This document shows positions 17,324-25,373 of a stretch of 64,000 nucleotides of DNA, in pieces (position 1 is the stretch's first letter; each line of letters opens with the position of its first letter). The DNA is from Ruminococcus_G sp050944435 (GTDB lineage: Bacteria; Bacillota; Clostridia; Lachnospirales; Lachnospiraceae). Location of the stretch: contig JBMNRB010000005.1 of assembly GCA_050944435.1 (NCBI GenBank), positions 62,001 through 126,000 of the forward strand, read 5' to 3'. A program made the position numbers and the translations under genes. The notes below the pieces were generated by a model. The model made no database searches, was not told the origin of the DNA, and saw only the letters and a list, made by a program, of their open reading frames with translations.

Positions 17324-17803
17324 ATGGACAAAAGCTATCGGGCGCTGAATGATGTTCTGGTAGATCTGTTCAACGATATCATGGATATCGAACAGGATGC
17401 GATCATTACGGGTGAATTTCGTGACATCACCAACAATGATATGCATATAATCGAAGCTGTAGGGATAAATGAACCGCAGAATATGTCATCTATTGCGAAA
17501 AAAATGTCAGTGACCATGGGAACACTCACAACCTCCATGAACAGCCTGGTGAAAAAGGGATACGTGCTGCGGGAACGCAGCGAAGAAGACCGGCGCGTCG
17601 TTTACATCCGCCTGACGGAGAAGGGCGTCAGGGCCTATCATCACCATGCAGCTTTTCATCGGGAGATGATTGAAGCGGTGGTGAAAGGGATGGATGAAGG
17701 GGAGAAACAGGTGCTTGTCACGGCGCTGGTTCAGCTGAAAGATTTCTTTGCGGATTATAAGCAGACCCATAAAAGAACTGAGAAGAGAAAAATAAAAGCC
17801 TGA
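17324..17803 (+). CDS. fabT: FabT-like MarR-family repressor of fatty acid synthesis
   Basis: 159 residues with a winged helix. The sequence resembles FabT from streptococci along its length: DMHIIEAVG, then VTMGTLTTSMNSLVKKGY (recognition helix), then RSEEDRRVVYIRLTEKG for the wing, and FHREMIEAVVKGM in the dimerisation helix. FabT binds acyl-ACP and represses fab genes. Here it lies at the 3' end of the operon rather than near fabH as in streptococci, and it has its own AAGGAGG. It probably regulates the promoter at 8013. Assignment is by family resemblance; DNA targets are inferred. Confidence 0.82.
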   Translation: MDKSYRALNDVLVDLFNDIMDIEQDAIITGEFRDITNNDMHIIEAVGINEPQNMSSIAKKMSVTMGTLTTSMNSLVKKGYVLRERSEEDRRVVYIRLTEKGVRAYHHHAAFHREMIEAVVKGMDEGEKQVLVTALVQLKDFFADYKQTHKRTEKRKIKA

Positions 17804-17851
17804 ATTAATTTTCGGTAAGATTTAGATAAAACAATAAATGATATAAAAGAG

Positions 17852-17880
17852 TTGACAAAATCGGAAAATGGAAGTATTAT
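17852..17880 (+). promoter_or_regulatory. Promoter of the thi leader
   Basis: TTGACA (17852-17857), 17 bases, TATTAT (17875-17880): a strong SigA promoter. The start site near 17887 lies only a few bases before the overlapping hairpins of the leader. Confidence 0.82.
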
Positions 17881-17890
17881 TTTAGACAGA

Positions 17891-17954
17891 GTGTGAGGAA
17901 AGTCACACGAAGGGGTACACCACCGCGGGTGTAGTTCTTCGTGTGACTTTTTTT
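17891..17954 (+). terminator. Terminator with an overlapping competing hairpin in the thi leader
   Basis: AAAGTCACACGAAG (17899-17912) pairs perfectly over 14 bp with CTTCGTGTGACTTT (17937-17950), followed by seven T; the loop holds an inner stem TACACC/GGTGTA. An earlier GTGTGA (17891-17896) can instead pair with TCACAC (17903-17908), which would take the 5' arm of the terminator. The transcript from the 17852 promoter starts right before these elements. This has the layout of a transcription attenuator, and it also ends read-through from fabT. Confidence 0.75.
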
Positions 17955-17978
17955 GCGCGAAAGCATTAAGCCATGCGT

Positions 17979-18034
17979 CCCCGCAGAAACAGCGCTCACC
18001 GTGCTCGCACGGGGAAACGCTGATTTCTGCGGGG
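17979..18034 (+). repeat. GC-rich long hairpin before thiS
   Basis: CCCCGCAGAAA (17979-17989) pairs with TTTCTGCGGGG (18024-18034); inside it AGCG pairs with CGCT and CCGTGC (17999-18004) with GCACGG (18007-18012). The result is a nearly continuous stem of about 21 bp. Base composition is far richer in G and C than the flanking genes, which suggests a REP-like or imported element. Confidence 0.75.
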
Positions 18035-18040
18035 GCATAG

Positions 18041-18245
18041 GGCGCAAGCCCGCGACCGACCGGAGCGGAAGCGAAGGGAGGTGCATGGCTTGGAAGGAAA
18101 GAAAGGCAAGGCGCAAGCCCGCGACCGACCGGAGCGGAGGCGAAGGGAGGTGCATGGCTTGGAAGGAAAGAAAGGCAAGGCGCAAGCCCGCGACCGACCG
18201 AAGCGGAGGCGAAGGGAGGTGCATGGCTTGGAAGGAGAGGCCCGC
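18041..18245 (+). repeat. Three 69-bp tandem repeats carrying SD-ATG units, upstream of thiS
   Basis: Units begin with GGCGCAAGCCCGCGACCGAC at 18041, 18110 and 18179, so the period is exactly 69 bp (23 codons). Copies 1 and 2 differ by about one base; copy 3 diverges near its end. Each unit contains GAAGGGAGGTGCATGG, a good ribosome site plus ATG (18085, 18154, 18223), and all three ATGs are in frame with thiS without intervening stops. The function is unknown; it may be a REP-like repeat. Confidence 0.85.
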
Positions 18246-18261
18246 GGCCGAAGGAGGAAAA

Positions 18262-18459
18262 ATGATATATATTAACGGACAGGAAATGGAATACCGCCCG
18301 GGGATTTCATTATCCCAGCTTCTGGAAGAACTGGGATACGATACAAAACGTATTGCTGTGGAGAAAAATCAGGAAATTGTTCCCCGGGCTGCCTATGAAA
18401 ATACGGCGGTGGAAGAGGGCGATCACCTGGAGGTGGTTCGCTTTGTGGGAGGAGGCTGA
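18262..18459 (+). CDS. thiS: Sulfur carrier protein ThiS
   Basis: 65 residues of ubiquitin-like fold ending in Gly-Gly-Gly, the C-terminus that is adenylated and converted to thiocarboxylate. ThiS delivers sulfur for the thiazole ring of thiamin. ATG 18262 follows AAGGAGG. The frame stays open upstream through the 69-bp repeats, giving possible longer forms starting at 18085, 18154 or 18223, which I do not favour. The glycine codons (GGAGGAGGC) at the end of thiS double as the ribosome site of thiF, three bases before its ATG region. Confidence 0.93.
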   Translation: MIYINGQEMEYRPGISLSQLLEELGYDTKRIAVEKNQEIVPRAAYENTAVEEGDHLEVVRFVGGG

Positions 18460-18461
18460 AC

Positions 18462-19127
18462 ATGGCAGATTTATCGCTGCGCTCAGCGGTTCAATTTCCG
18501 TCAGAAGGGGAACTGGATAAAGCCAAGGACTCTCGTTTTTCACCGGAAATTCATCAGAAGTTAAAAGCTGCTTCTGTGGGAATTGCGGGACTTGGAGGAC
18601 TGGGTTCCCATATTGCGGTGATGCTGGCCAGAAGCGGAATTGGCCATCTTCACCTGATAGATTTTGATGTGGTGGATATCAGCAATTTAAACCGGCAAGC
18701 GTATACCACCCTTCATCTGGGAATGCCGAAAACAGAGGCCCTGACCCAAATATTGTATGAGATCAATCCCTATATGAAGGTAACCAGCAATTTTGCCAGA
18801 GTGACAGAAGAAAATGCAGCGGCTTTATTAGGAAAATATTCCATTGTCTGCGAGGCATTTGACGATCCGGGACAGAAATCTATGCTGATTAATACTCTTC
18901 TGGAAAATTGTCCGGATACAACGGTGATATCCGGAAGCGGCATGGCCGGTTTTGAAAGCGCCAATACGATTCGCACCAGGAAAGTATTTAACCGTCTGTA
19001 CCTGTGCGGAGACGGCGAGACCGATGCATATGAGGGGATCGGACTGATGGCGTCCCGAGTTTCTGTATGCGCAGGTCATCAGGCGAATATGGTAATTCGC
19101 CTTCTGCTTGGCTATACGGAGGTTTAA
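18462..19127 (+). CDS. thiF: ThiS adenylyltransferase ThiF
   Basis: 221 residues, E1-like Rossmann enzyme. The nucleotide loop is GIAGLGGLGSH near residue 40; DFDVVDISNLNRQ follows as the metal and arginine motif. It activates the C-terminus of ThiS with ATP. It lacks the CXXC pairs that hold zinc in E. coli ThiF and MoeB, and is shorter, as in the clostridial ThiF-2 type. It starts two bases after the thiS stop. Confidence 0.9.
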   Translation: MADLSLRSAVQFPSEGELDKAKDSRFSPEIHQKLKAASVGIAGLGGLGSHIAVMLARSGIGHLHLIDFDVVDISNLNRQAYTTLHLGMPKTEALTQILYEINPYMKVTSNFARVTEENAAALLGKYSIVCEAFDDPGQKSMLINTLLENCPDTTVISGSGMAGFESANTIRTRKVFNRLYLCGDGETDAYEGIGLMASRVSVCAGHQANMVIRLLLGYTEV

Positions 19128-19148
19128 AGGAAAAGGAGGAAATAAAAA

Positions 19149-19922
19149 ATGGAAAAAAAAGATGTTCTGGTAATAGGAGGGCATGAGTTTACTTCCCGCT
19201 TTATTCTGGGATCTGGAAAGTATAATGTGGAGCTGATTAAAGCGGCGGTGGAAGATGCGGGAGCACAGATGATTACCCTGGCTCTTCGCCGTGCCAATAC
19301 AGATGGAAAAGAAAATATTATAGATTATATTCCGGAAGGAGTTACGCTCCTTCCCAATACTTCGGGAGCCAGAAATGCAGAGGAAGCTCTTCGGATTGCC
19401 CGGCTTTCCCGGGAACTGGGATGCGGAGATTTTGTAAAAGTGGAAGTTATCCGCGACTCCAGATATCTTCTGCCGGATAATTATGAGACCATAAAAGCAA
19501 CGGAACTGATGGCGAAGGAAGGATTTATTGTCATGCCGTATATGTACCCGGATTTAAATGTGGCCCGCGATTTGGTCAATGCCGGAGCGGCGGCCATCAT
19601 GCCGCTGGCTGCGCCCATTGGTTCCAATAAAGGACTGGCAACGAAAGAATTCATTCAGATTCTGATAGATGAAATCGATCTTCCGATTATCGTGGATGCA
19701 GGAATCGGACGTCCCTCCCAGGCATGTGAAGTCATGGAAATGGGAGCGGCGGCGGTAATGGCGAACACGGCTATTGCTACGGCCGGAGATATTCCTGCCA
19801 TGGCGGCGGCTTTCCGAAAAGCCATCGAGGCAGGACGGGCAGCTTATCTTGCAGGCCTGGGCCGGGTACTGGAAAAAGGCGGAGCGGCATCTTCTCCCCT
19901 GACTGGATTTTTGGAAGAGTAG
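19149..19922 (+). CDS. thiG: Thiazole synthase
   Basis: 257 residues, TIM barrel. The imine-forming lysine is Lys97 in CGDFVKVEVI. MPLAAPIGSNKGL and VDAGIGRPSQA, the phosphate-binding loops, are typical. It condenses 1-deoxy-D-xylulose 5-phosphate, dehydroglycine and ThiS thiocarboxylate into the thiazole phosphate. Fourteen bases separate it from thiH. Confidence 0.96.
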   Translation: MEKKDVLVIGGHEFTSRFILGSGKYNVELIKAAVEDAGAQMITLALRRANTDGKENIIDYIPEGVTLLPNTSGARNAEEALRIARLSRELGCGDFVKVEVIRDSRYLLPDNYETIKATELMAKEGFIVMPYMYPDLNVARDLVNAGAAAIMPLAAPIGSNKGLATKEFIQILIDEIDLPIIVDAGIGRPSQACEVMEMGAAAVMANTAIATAGDIPAMAAAFRKAIEAGRAAYLAGLGRVLEKGGAASSPLTGFLEE

Positions 19923-19935
19923 GGGGAAAGCGATT

Positions 19936-21093
19936 ATGGAACAGAGAACGGATCATATGAAATATATGGAAGGGATGGAAGTCATTTCTTCTGATATTAT
20001 GGACCGGGTCATCCGGGAAATGAATGAATACGATTACAACAGTTATACAGAAGCAGATGTTAAAGCTGCGCTGAGTCATGACCGATGCAGCCTGGAGGAC
20101 TTTAAAGCCCTGCTTTCTCCGGCTGCTCTGCCCCACCTGGAAGAGATGGCTGCGCGGGCGCAGGATGAAACGCGCCGTCATTTCGGAAACAGCGTTTATC
20201 TGTTTACGCCGCTTTATATCTCCAATTATTGTGAGAATTACTGTATTTACTGCGGATTCAACTGCCACAATAAAATCCGGAGGGCCAAGCTGGATGAACA
20301 GGGGATTGAACGTGAGATGGAAGCCATTGCCCGGACGGGACTGGAAGAGATTCTCATTCTTACCGGAGAAAGCAGAAAGGCGTCAGATGTAAAATACATT
20401 GGAGAAGCATGCAAAATCGCTCGAAAATACTTTAAAATGGTTGGTCTGGAAGTTTATCCCATGAATTCCGATGAATACCGGTATCTCCATGAATGCGGGG
20501 CTGATTACGTTACGGTATTCCAGGAAACATATAATTCGGATAAATACGAGACCCTTCATCTTGCTGGACATAAGCGGGTATTTCCCTATCGTTTCAACGC
20601 TCAGGAACGGGCGCTGATGGGCGGCATGAGAGGAGTGGCCTTTGCTGCGCTGCTTGGGCTGGCAGATTTTAGAAAAGATGCCTTTGCCACAGGCATGCAC
20701 GCATATCTTCTGCAGAAAAAATATCCCTGGGCGGAGATTTCTTTTTCCTGTCCCAGACTGCGTCCCATTATCAATAATGACAAGATCAATCCAAAGGATG
20801 TTCATGAGCCGCAGCTTCTTCAGGTAATGTGCGCCTATCGGATTTTTATGCCCTTTGCGGGAATGACGATTTCGACCAGAGAGCGGGCCGGTTTCCGGGA
20901 TCATGTGATCGGCCTGGCAGCCACTAAGATTTCCGCTGGAGTCAGCACCGGAATCGGAAGCCATGTGGAAGGGGAAGAAGAAAAAGGCGATGACCAGTTT
21001 GAGATTGCGGACAACAGAAATGTGGACGAAGTTTATGAAAGCATTATAAAGCACGGCCTTCAGCCGGTAATGAACGATTATGTGTACGTTTAA
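19936..21093 (+). CDS. thiH: 2-iminoacetate synthase (radical SAM) ThiH
   Basis: 385 residues. The radical SAM cluster motif is Cys99-X3-Cys103-X2-Cys106 (CENYCIYC). ThiH cleaves tyrosine to give dehydroglycine and p-cresol for ThiG; it is oxygen sensitive and replaces the aerobic ThiO. LEVYPMNSDEY and SCPRLRPI fit the family. Its 3' end overlaps the next gene by 14 bases. Confidence 0.96.
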   Translation: MEQRTDHMKYMEGMEVISSDIMDRVIREMNEYDYNSYTEADVKAALSHDRCSLEDFKALLSPAALPHLEEMAARAQDETRRHFGNSVYLFTPLYISNYCENYCIYCGFNCHNKIRRAKLDEQGIEREMEAIARTGLEEILILTGESRKASDVKYIGEACKIARKYFKMVGLEVYPMNSDEYRYLHECGADYVTVFQETYNSDKYETLHLAGHKRVFPYRFNAQERALMGGMRGVAFAALLGLADFRKDAFATGMHAYLLQKKYPWAEISFSCPRLRPIINNDKINPKDVHEPQLLQVMCAYRIFMPFAGMTISTRERAGFRDHVIGLAATKISAGVSTGIGSHVEGEEEKGDDQFEIADNRNVDEVYESIIKHGLQPVMNDYVYV

Positions 21094-21643
21094 AAAAATT
21101 GCGGTAACTAACCGGCTGCTCTGCGAAGACGGTCTGCTCCGGCAGCTGACCAGAATTGCTGAAATAGATTGTCCCGACTTTGTTATCCTGAGGGAAAAAG
21201 ATCTGTCGGAGAAAGAATATGAAACACTGGCCCGTCAGGTGATGAAAATCTGCCGGGAAAACCGAATGGAATGTATACTTCACAGTTATCCGGATGTTGC
21301 CAGAAGGCTGGGATGCCCGGCCATCCATATGCCCTTTAAGGCATATCGCCGGCAGTGGAAGGAGCTTCAGGATTTTTCTTTGAGAGGAACTTCTGTCCAC
21401 AGTGAGGAAGAAGCAGTATGGGCTCAGGCACACGGTGTTTCCTACGTGACGGCAGGCCATATCTATCTCACCGACTGTAAAAAGGGACTTCCGGCCAGAG
21501 GAGTGGATTTTTTGACGGCGGTCTGTGAGGCCGTTTCCATACCGGTTTATGCAATTGGCGGCATTACACCGGAACGGCTGGATGAAGTAAAAAGAACAGG
21601 AGCCGGCGGCGCTTGTATGATGTCAGAATATATGAAAATATAA
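21080..21643 (+). CDS. thiE: Thiamin phosphate synthase (ThiE/TenI family)
   Basis: 187 residues of the thiamin-phosphate synthase TIM barrel, somewhat shorter than the usual 205-220. LREKDLSEKEY carries the Arg-x-Lys of the diphosphate site; GHIYLTDCKKGLPARG corresponds to the thiazole-phosphate loop and YAIGGITPE to the C-terminal phosphate loop. It would join HMP diphosphate and thiazole phosphate. TenI, the related aromatase, is the alternative; the RxK and loop residues favour ThiE. It is probably translationally coupled to thiH. Confidence 0.78.
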   Translation: MCTFKKIAVTNRLLCEDGLLRQLTRIAEIDCPDFVILREKDLSEKEYETLARQVMKICRENRMECILHSYPDVARRLGCPAIHMPFKAYRRQWKELQDFSLRGTSVHSEEEAVWAQAHGVSYVTAGHIYLTDCKKGLPARGVDFLTAVCEAVSIPVYAIGGITPERLDEVKRTGAGGACMMSEYMKI

Positions 21644-21660
21644 AAATGTTCAATATAAGA

Positions 21661-21708
21661 AATTCCCCCGTTTCTGTAAAATATACAGGTACGGGGGATA
21701 CATTTATT
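21661..21708. terminator. Hairpin between thiE and the glucosaminidase gene
   Basis: TCCCCCGT (21664-21671) pairs with ACGGGGGA (21691-21698) with an inner CTGT/ACAG. The genes converge here, so it can serve both strands, although its T-runs are imperfect. Confidence 0.65.
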
Positions 21709-22594
21709 TCTCATACACTGCCTCGCCGTTCCAGTCATAGACAGTATATCCTTTTTTGCAGTTCTTTTTTGCCAGGTCAAGGTCCAGAAAGGCGCCCAGC
21801 TGGCTGTCTTCATCTTCCCAGGATTTACGGATGCGATAAAAACGGACATCCTTTAAAAGCTCGTCATTGCTTTTGGTTTCCACACCGGTATCATATTGGG
21901 TGAGGTCAAAACGTTCGATGATATTGCAGATTTTGGAGACATAATTGCTGTCTGTGGCATATCCGCCGTCCTTGATAATCTGTATGGCTTTGCGGTAATC
22001 CGTTTCCCCTTTCAGTCCGGGATAACGCAGGCCGTCTCCATCGGTGGCGCCCAGCAGATAGGCGGAATGATCCGCCACAGAGTCCGCCACGCTGTCATAT
22101 TTTCGGAAGGCGGCAGTGACAGTCACCTGCTGTCCGTTATACTCCTCTCCCGTTTGCTTAGTATATGTAGATACTCCGTCCCAGGTGCTGTTTTCCCAAT
22201 CATTTTCTGAAAGAGTGGCTTTCATTCCGAAACAGTTATTGGCTTCCTGGGCAAGATCCGTACCCATATAGCCGGATTCCAAAATACATTGAGCGGCGCT
22301 TACGCTGGCCAGTATGCCGCTTTTCGCATAATCCTGCTGACACATTCTTCCGATGATTTCCACCCGCTCCCTTTCGGAAAGGGAAATGACTTCCGCGGCA
22401 TTGGTAATTTCCGGTACAGACGCCAAAGTTTCCTGGCCTTTTTCGGAAGAAGCTTCTCTGGCTTTCTGTCTTTCTGCCGACCGGGAAGTCTCCTGCTGGA
22501 TATTCGTTTCTTCCGGCGCTGCGTAGAGAACGGCAGGGCTTTGCAGCAGCAGTGTTCCGGCCAGAAGACAAGCGGTAATTTGTTTCTTTTTCAT
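21704..22594 (-). CDS. Secreted glucosaminidase (GH73-like) with C-terminal SPOR-like segment
   Basis: 296 residues. A signal peptide spans residues 1-26 (MKKK, hydrophobic core, VLYAAPEE). A Ser/Glu-rich linker follows, then a GH73-type N-acetylglucosaminidase domain at about 75-235: SAAQCILESGYMGTDLA contains the likely catalytic glutamate, with NNCFGMKA and the AFRKYDSVADSVADHSAYL region typical for autolysins. The last 50 residues resemble the repeat that ends many clostridial amidases (FYRIRKSWEDEDSQLGAF). It would cut the glycan strands of peptidoglycan. AAGAGGAAA precedes the ATG. Confidence 0.88.
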   Translation of the reverse strand: MKKKQITACLLAGTLLLQSPAVLYAAPEETNIQQETSRSAERQKAREASSEKGQETLASVPEITNAAEVISLSERERVEIIGRMCQQDYAKSGILASVSAAQCILESGYMGTDLAQEANNCFGMKATLSENDWENSTWDGVSTYTKQTGEEYNGQQVTVTAAFRKYDSVADSVADHSAYLLGATDGDGLRYPGLKGETDYRKAIQIIKDGGYATDSNYVSKICNIIERFDLTQYDTGVETKSNDELLKDVRFYRIRKSWEDEDSQLGAFLDLDLAKKNCKKGYTVYDWNGEAVYEK

Positions 22595-22676
22595 ATTTTT
22601 CCTCTTGATTTCCTCTTAAAAATTCCGTTTATTACAATGTATTCATTATATCGGAATTTATAACGAAATACAAGGG

Positions 22677-23195
22677 TCAGCGGATAATCTGAATCTCCCC
22701 TTTTTTGGAAACTTTTTTGGCAGGGGCGTCGGCTGGATAACCAAGAGCGGCCATGCCGTAAACTATATGATCTGCCGGGATGTTAAATTCATCCAAAACA
22801 GCGCGGATAGCGGGAACGTCGCAGATACCCTGCAGCTGGTTGATCCAGACGGAACCAATTCCCAGAGAATGGGCCGCCAGGAAAATATTTTCCAGGGCGC
22901 AGGCGTTGTCTTCTTTTCCCCATTTGCTGTCTCTTTCGTTTGAGGGAATGATTAAGACTTCCGGATTATACATATCATAGTTTTCACGTCCCAGTTCCTG
23001 GGAAATGGCGGCAGCCAGTCTTTGGATTTTGGCACGGTCAGTGACTGCGGTGAATTTCCAGGTCTGTTTTCCCATTCCGCTGGGAGCATAGATAGCGGTC
23101 TGCAGAATCATTTCCAGATCTGCGTCGCTGATGGGTTTGTTTTGAAAAGAACGGACGCTTCGTCTGGTCAGTAAATTTTCAATAACAGCATTCAT
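22677..23195 (-). CDS. Nitroreductase-family FMN oxidoreductase
   Basis: 172 residues with the family start (LLTRRSVRSFQNKPI), the APSGMGKQTWKF flavin-binding segment and GIGSVWINQL. It would be an FMN-dependent NAD(P)H oxidoreductase of unknown natural substrate. Aggag-type ribosome site upstream. It is transcribed on its own, in the same direction as the glucosaminidase gene that follows it downstream. Confidence 0.9.
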   Translation of the reverse strand: MNAVIENLLTRRSVRSFQNKPISDADLEMILQTAIYAPSGMGKQTWKFTAVTDRAKIQRLAAAISQELGRENYDMYNPEVLIIPSNERDSKWGKEDNACALENIFLAAHSLGIGSVWINQLQGICDVPAIRAVLDEFNIPADHIVYGMAALGYPADAPAKKVSKKGEIQIIR

Positions 23196-23321
23196 ATTAA
23201 ATTCCTCCTGCTTTTTCGTTAATTATAGTCTTGGACGGGCAAAATAAAAAGGGCTTTTTTATTATAGAAAATAATGATATAATAATAAAGAATCTGGAAA
23301 AATCTGTGATAGGTAAAAGGT

Positions 23322-25373
23322 ATGAATGGGAAAATTAAGTTATCAGGACCGCTGAAGACTTATCTGAATTGGCCGATCGCGCTTAGTGTGCTGCTGATCA
23401 TTATGAATATAGGTGTTTATTTCATCAATGTAAAGGCGGGGACCCTTGTAAGTTTTTGCGTGGCGGCTTATGTGGTGATTGTAGTGATTCTGTATTTCCA
23501 GAACCGGCCGGTATTGATTAACGAGTTGATTACATTTGCCACCCAGTATGGACAGATACAGAAAAATCTGATGAAAGACTTTATCATTCCCTATGCTCTG
23601 CTGGATGAAGAAGGCAAGGTTATCTGGATGAATGAGGCATTTTCCAAGATTACGGGCAAAGATAAAAGATTTCATCGTTCCGTTACCAGCATTTTGTCGG
23701 AGGTGACTAAAGAGGTTTTGCCGACGGCGGAAGATGGGGAAAAGGAGCTGGCGATCAGTTATGCGACGAAAAGTTATAATCTGCGCATGCAGTATATCGA
23801 CATCTCCGAGCTGGTTCAGAATTCTCAGCTTTTAGATGAAAATGAGAAACCCTCCAGCGGCCTCGTTGCTCTTTATATGTTTGACGTGACGGAACTGAAT
23901 GAATATATCCGGAAGAACGAAGATGAAAAGCTGGTATCGGGTCTTCTTTATCTGGATAATTACGAGGAAGCCACAGACAGCGTGGAAGAAGTCAGACGTT
24001 CTCTTCTGACTGCGCTGATTGAACGGAAGATCAATAAATATTTTTCCGGTATTGACGGCGTAGTGAAGAAACTGGAAAAGGATAAATATTTTCTGGTTAT
24101 GCGCCGCAGTTCCATGGATCAGCTGATTGACCAGAAGTTCAGCATCTTGGAAGAGATCAAAAATGTAAATATAGGAAATGAAATGTCGGTGACGATCAGC
24201 ATTGGTCTGGGAGCCCATGCAGAAACCTTTGCTCAGACGGCGGAGTATGCCCGCGCGGCCATAGAGATGGCTCTGGGAAGAGGCGGCGACCAGGCGGTGA
24301 TCAAAGACGGGGATCACATTTCCTATTATGGGGGAAAATCTCCTATGGCGGAAAAAACCACCCGTGTAAAAGCCCGTGTGAAAGCCCACGCGCTGAAAGA
24401 ATTTATCAGCCAGAAAGACAACGTGGTAATTATGGGGCATAAGATTACGGATGTGGACACTTTTGGAGCTGCGGTGGGAATCTACCGTGCGGCCAAGACG
24501 CTGAATAAAAAAGCACATATTGTCATTAACACGCCCACATCTTCCATCCGGCCTCTGATGGAGGAGTTCCTGAATAATCCGGACTACGATCCTCATATGT
24601 TCGTCAACAGCCACGAAGCCCGGGATCTGACGGGGAATAATACGGTTCTGGTGGTTGTGGATACAAACAGGCCAAGTTATACGGAATGTGAAGATCTGCT
24701 GAATATGACCAAGACGATTGTGGTGCTGGATCATCACAGGCAGGGAAGCGAAGTGATCAAAACAGCGGTACTTTCCTACATTGAGCCATATGCATCTTCG
24801 GCATGCGAGATGGTGGCGGAGATTCTGCAGTATTTTGCAGATGGAATCCGGATACGGAATATAGAGGCGGACAGTATTTATGCCGGAATAATGATAGATA
24901 CTAATAATTTTCTGACCAAGACGGGCGTCCGAACCTTCGAGGCGGCCGCTTTCCTGCGAAGGTGCGGGGCGGATGTGACACGGGTGAGAAAAATGTTCCG
25001 GGAAAATGTGGAGGATTACAGAGCTCGCGGAGAGGCTATCGGAAATGCCCAGCTTTTCAAGGACAGCTATGCCATTTCCGTCTGCCCCAGCGACGGGCTG
25101 GAAAGTCCCACTGTGGTGGGAGCGCAGGCAGCCAATGAACTGCTGAATATAGTGGGAGTGAAAGCTTCCTTTGTTATGACCGACTATAACGATACAATTT
25201 ATGTAAGCGCCCGGGCCATTGATGAAGTAAATGTGCAGATTATTATGGAACGTATGGGAGGCGGAGGGCATCTGAACATTGCAGGTGCTCAGCTGAAAAA
25301 TTACTCAGTCAGTGAGGCTATTGATTACCTCAAACAGACATTACAGGAAATGATAGACGAAGGAGCGATTTGA
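23322..25373 (+). CDS. gdpP: Cyclic-di-AMP phosphodiesterase GdpP
   Basis: 683 residues with the full GdpP layout: two membrane helices in the first 60 residues, a PAS-like domain (about 85-180), a degenerate GGDEF domain (about 180-340, catalytic motif not conserved), then DHH (MGHKITDVDTFGAAVG; VVVDTNRP; VLDHHRQ) and DHHA1 (GGGGHLNIAGAQ) domains. It hydrolyses c-di-AMP to pApA at the membrane, which controls turgor and cell-wall stress. Followed directly by rplI and dnaB, as in Bacillus subtilis (gdpP-rplI-dnaC). Confidence 0.96.
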   Translation: MNGKIKLSGPLKTYLNWPIALSVLLIIMNIGVYFINVKAGTLVSFCVAAYVVIVVILYFQNRPVLINELITFATQYGQIQKNLMKDFIIPYALLDEEGKVIWMNEAFSKITGKDKRFHRSVTSILSEVTKEVLPTAEDGEKELAISYATKSYNLRMQYIDISELVQNSQLLDENEKPSSGLVALYMFDVTELNEYIRKNEDEKLVSGLLYLDNYEEATDSVEEVRRSLLTALIERKINKYFSGIDGVVKKLEKDKYFLVMRRSSMDQLIDQKFSILEEIKNVNIGNEMSVTISIGLGAHAETFAQTAEYARAAIEMALGRGGDQAVIKDGDHISYYGGKSPMAEKTTRVKARVKAHALKEFISQKDNVVIMGHKITDVDTFGAAVGIYRAAKTLNKKAHIVINTPTSSIRPLMEEFLNNPDYDPHMFVNSHEARDLTGNNTVLVVVDTNRPSYTECEDLLNMTKTIVVLDHHRQGSEVIKTAVLSYIEPYASSACEMVAEILQYFADGIRIRNIEADSIYAGIMIDTNNFLTKTGVRTFEAAAFLRRCGADVTRVRKMFRENVEDYRARGEAIGNAQLFKDSYAISVCPSDGLESPTVVGAQAANELLNIVGVKASFVMTDYNDTIYVSARAIDEVNVQIIMERMGGGGHLNIAGAQLKNYSVSEAIDYLKQTLQEMIDEGAI

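Noticed and set aside
18041..18245. Tandem repeats as a CRISPR array.
   Set aside because: Units of 69 bp repeat end to end with no unique spacers, only three copies, and no cas genes nearby.
17880..18262. A TPP riboswitch upstream of thiS was expected.
   Set aside because: None of the conserved TPP-riboswitch elements (CUGAGA and the pyrophosphate-helix signature) is present; only the attenuator-like hairpins and GC-rich repeats are seen.
17953..18459. A longer ThiS of 168 residues starting far upstream.
   Set aside because: The extension is translated repeat and hairpin sequence; AAGGAGG at 18251 clearly marks the ThiS start at 18262.
23832..25271. Long open frame antisense to gdpP (about 479 codons).
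   Set aside because: It is the shadow of a long real gene; its composition is that of reverse-complemented codons and no ribosome site or family match is seen.
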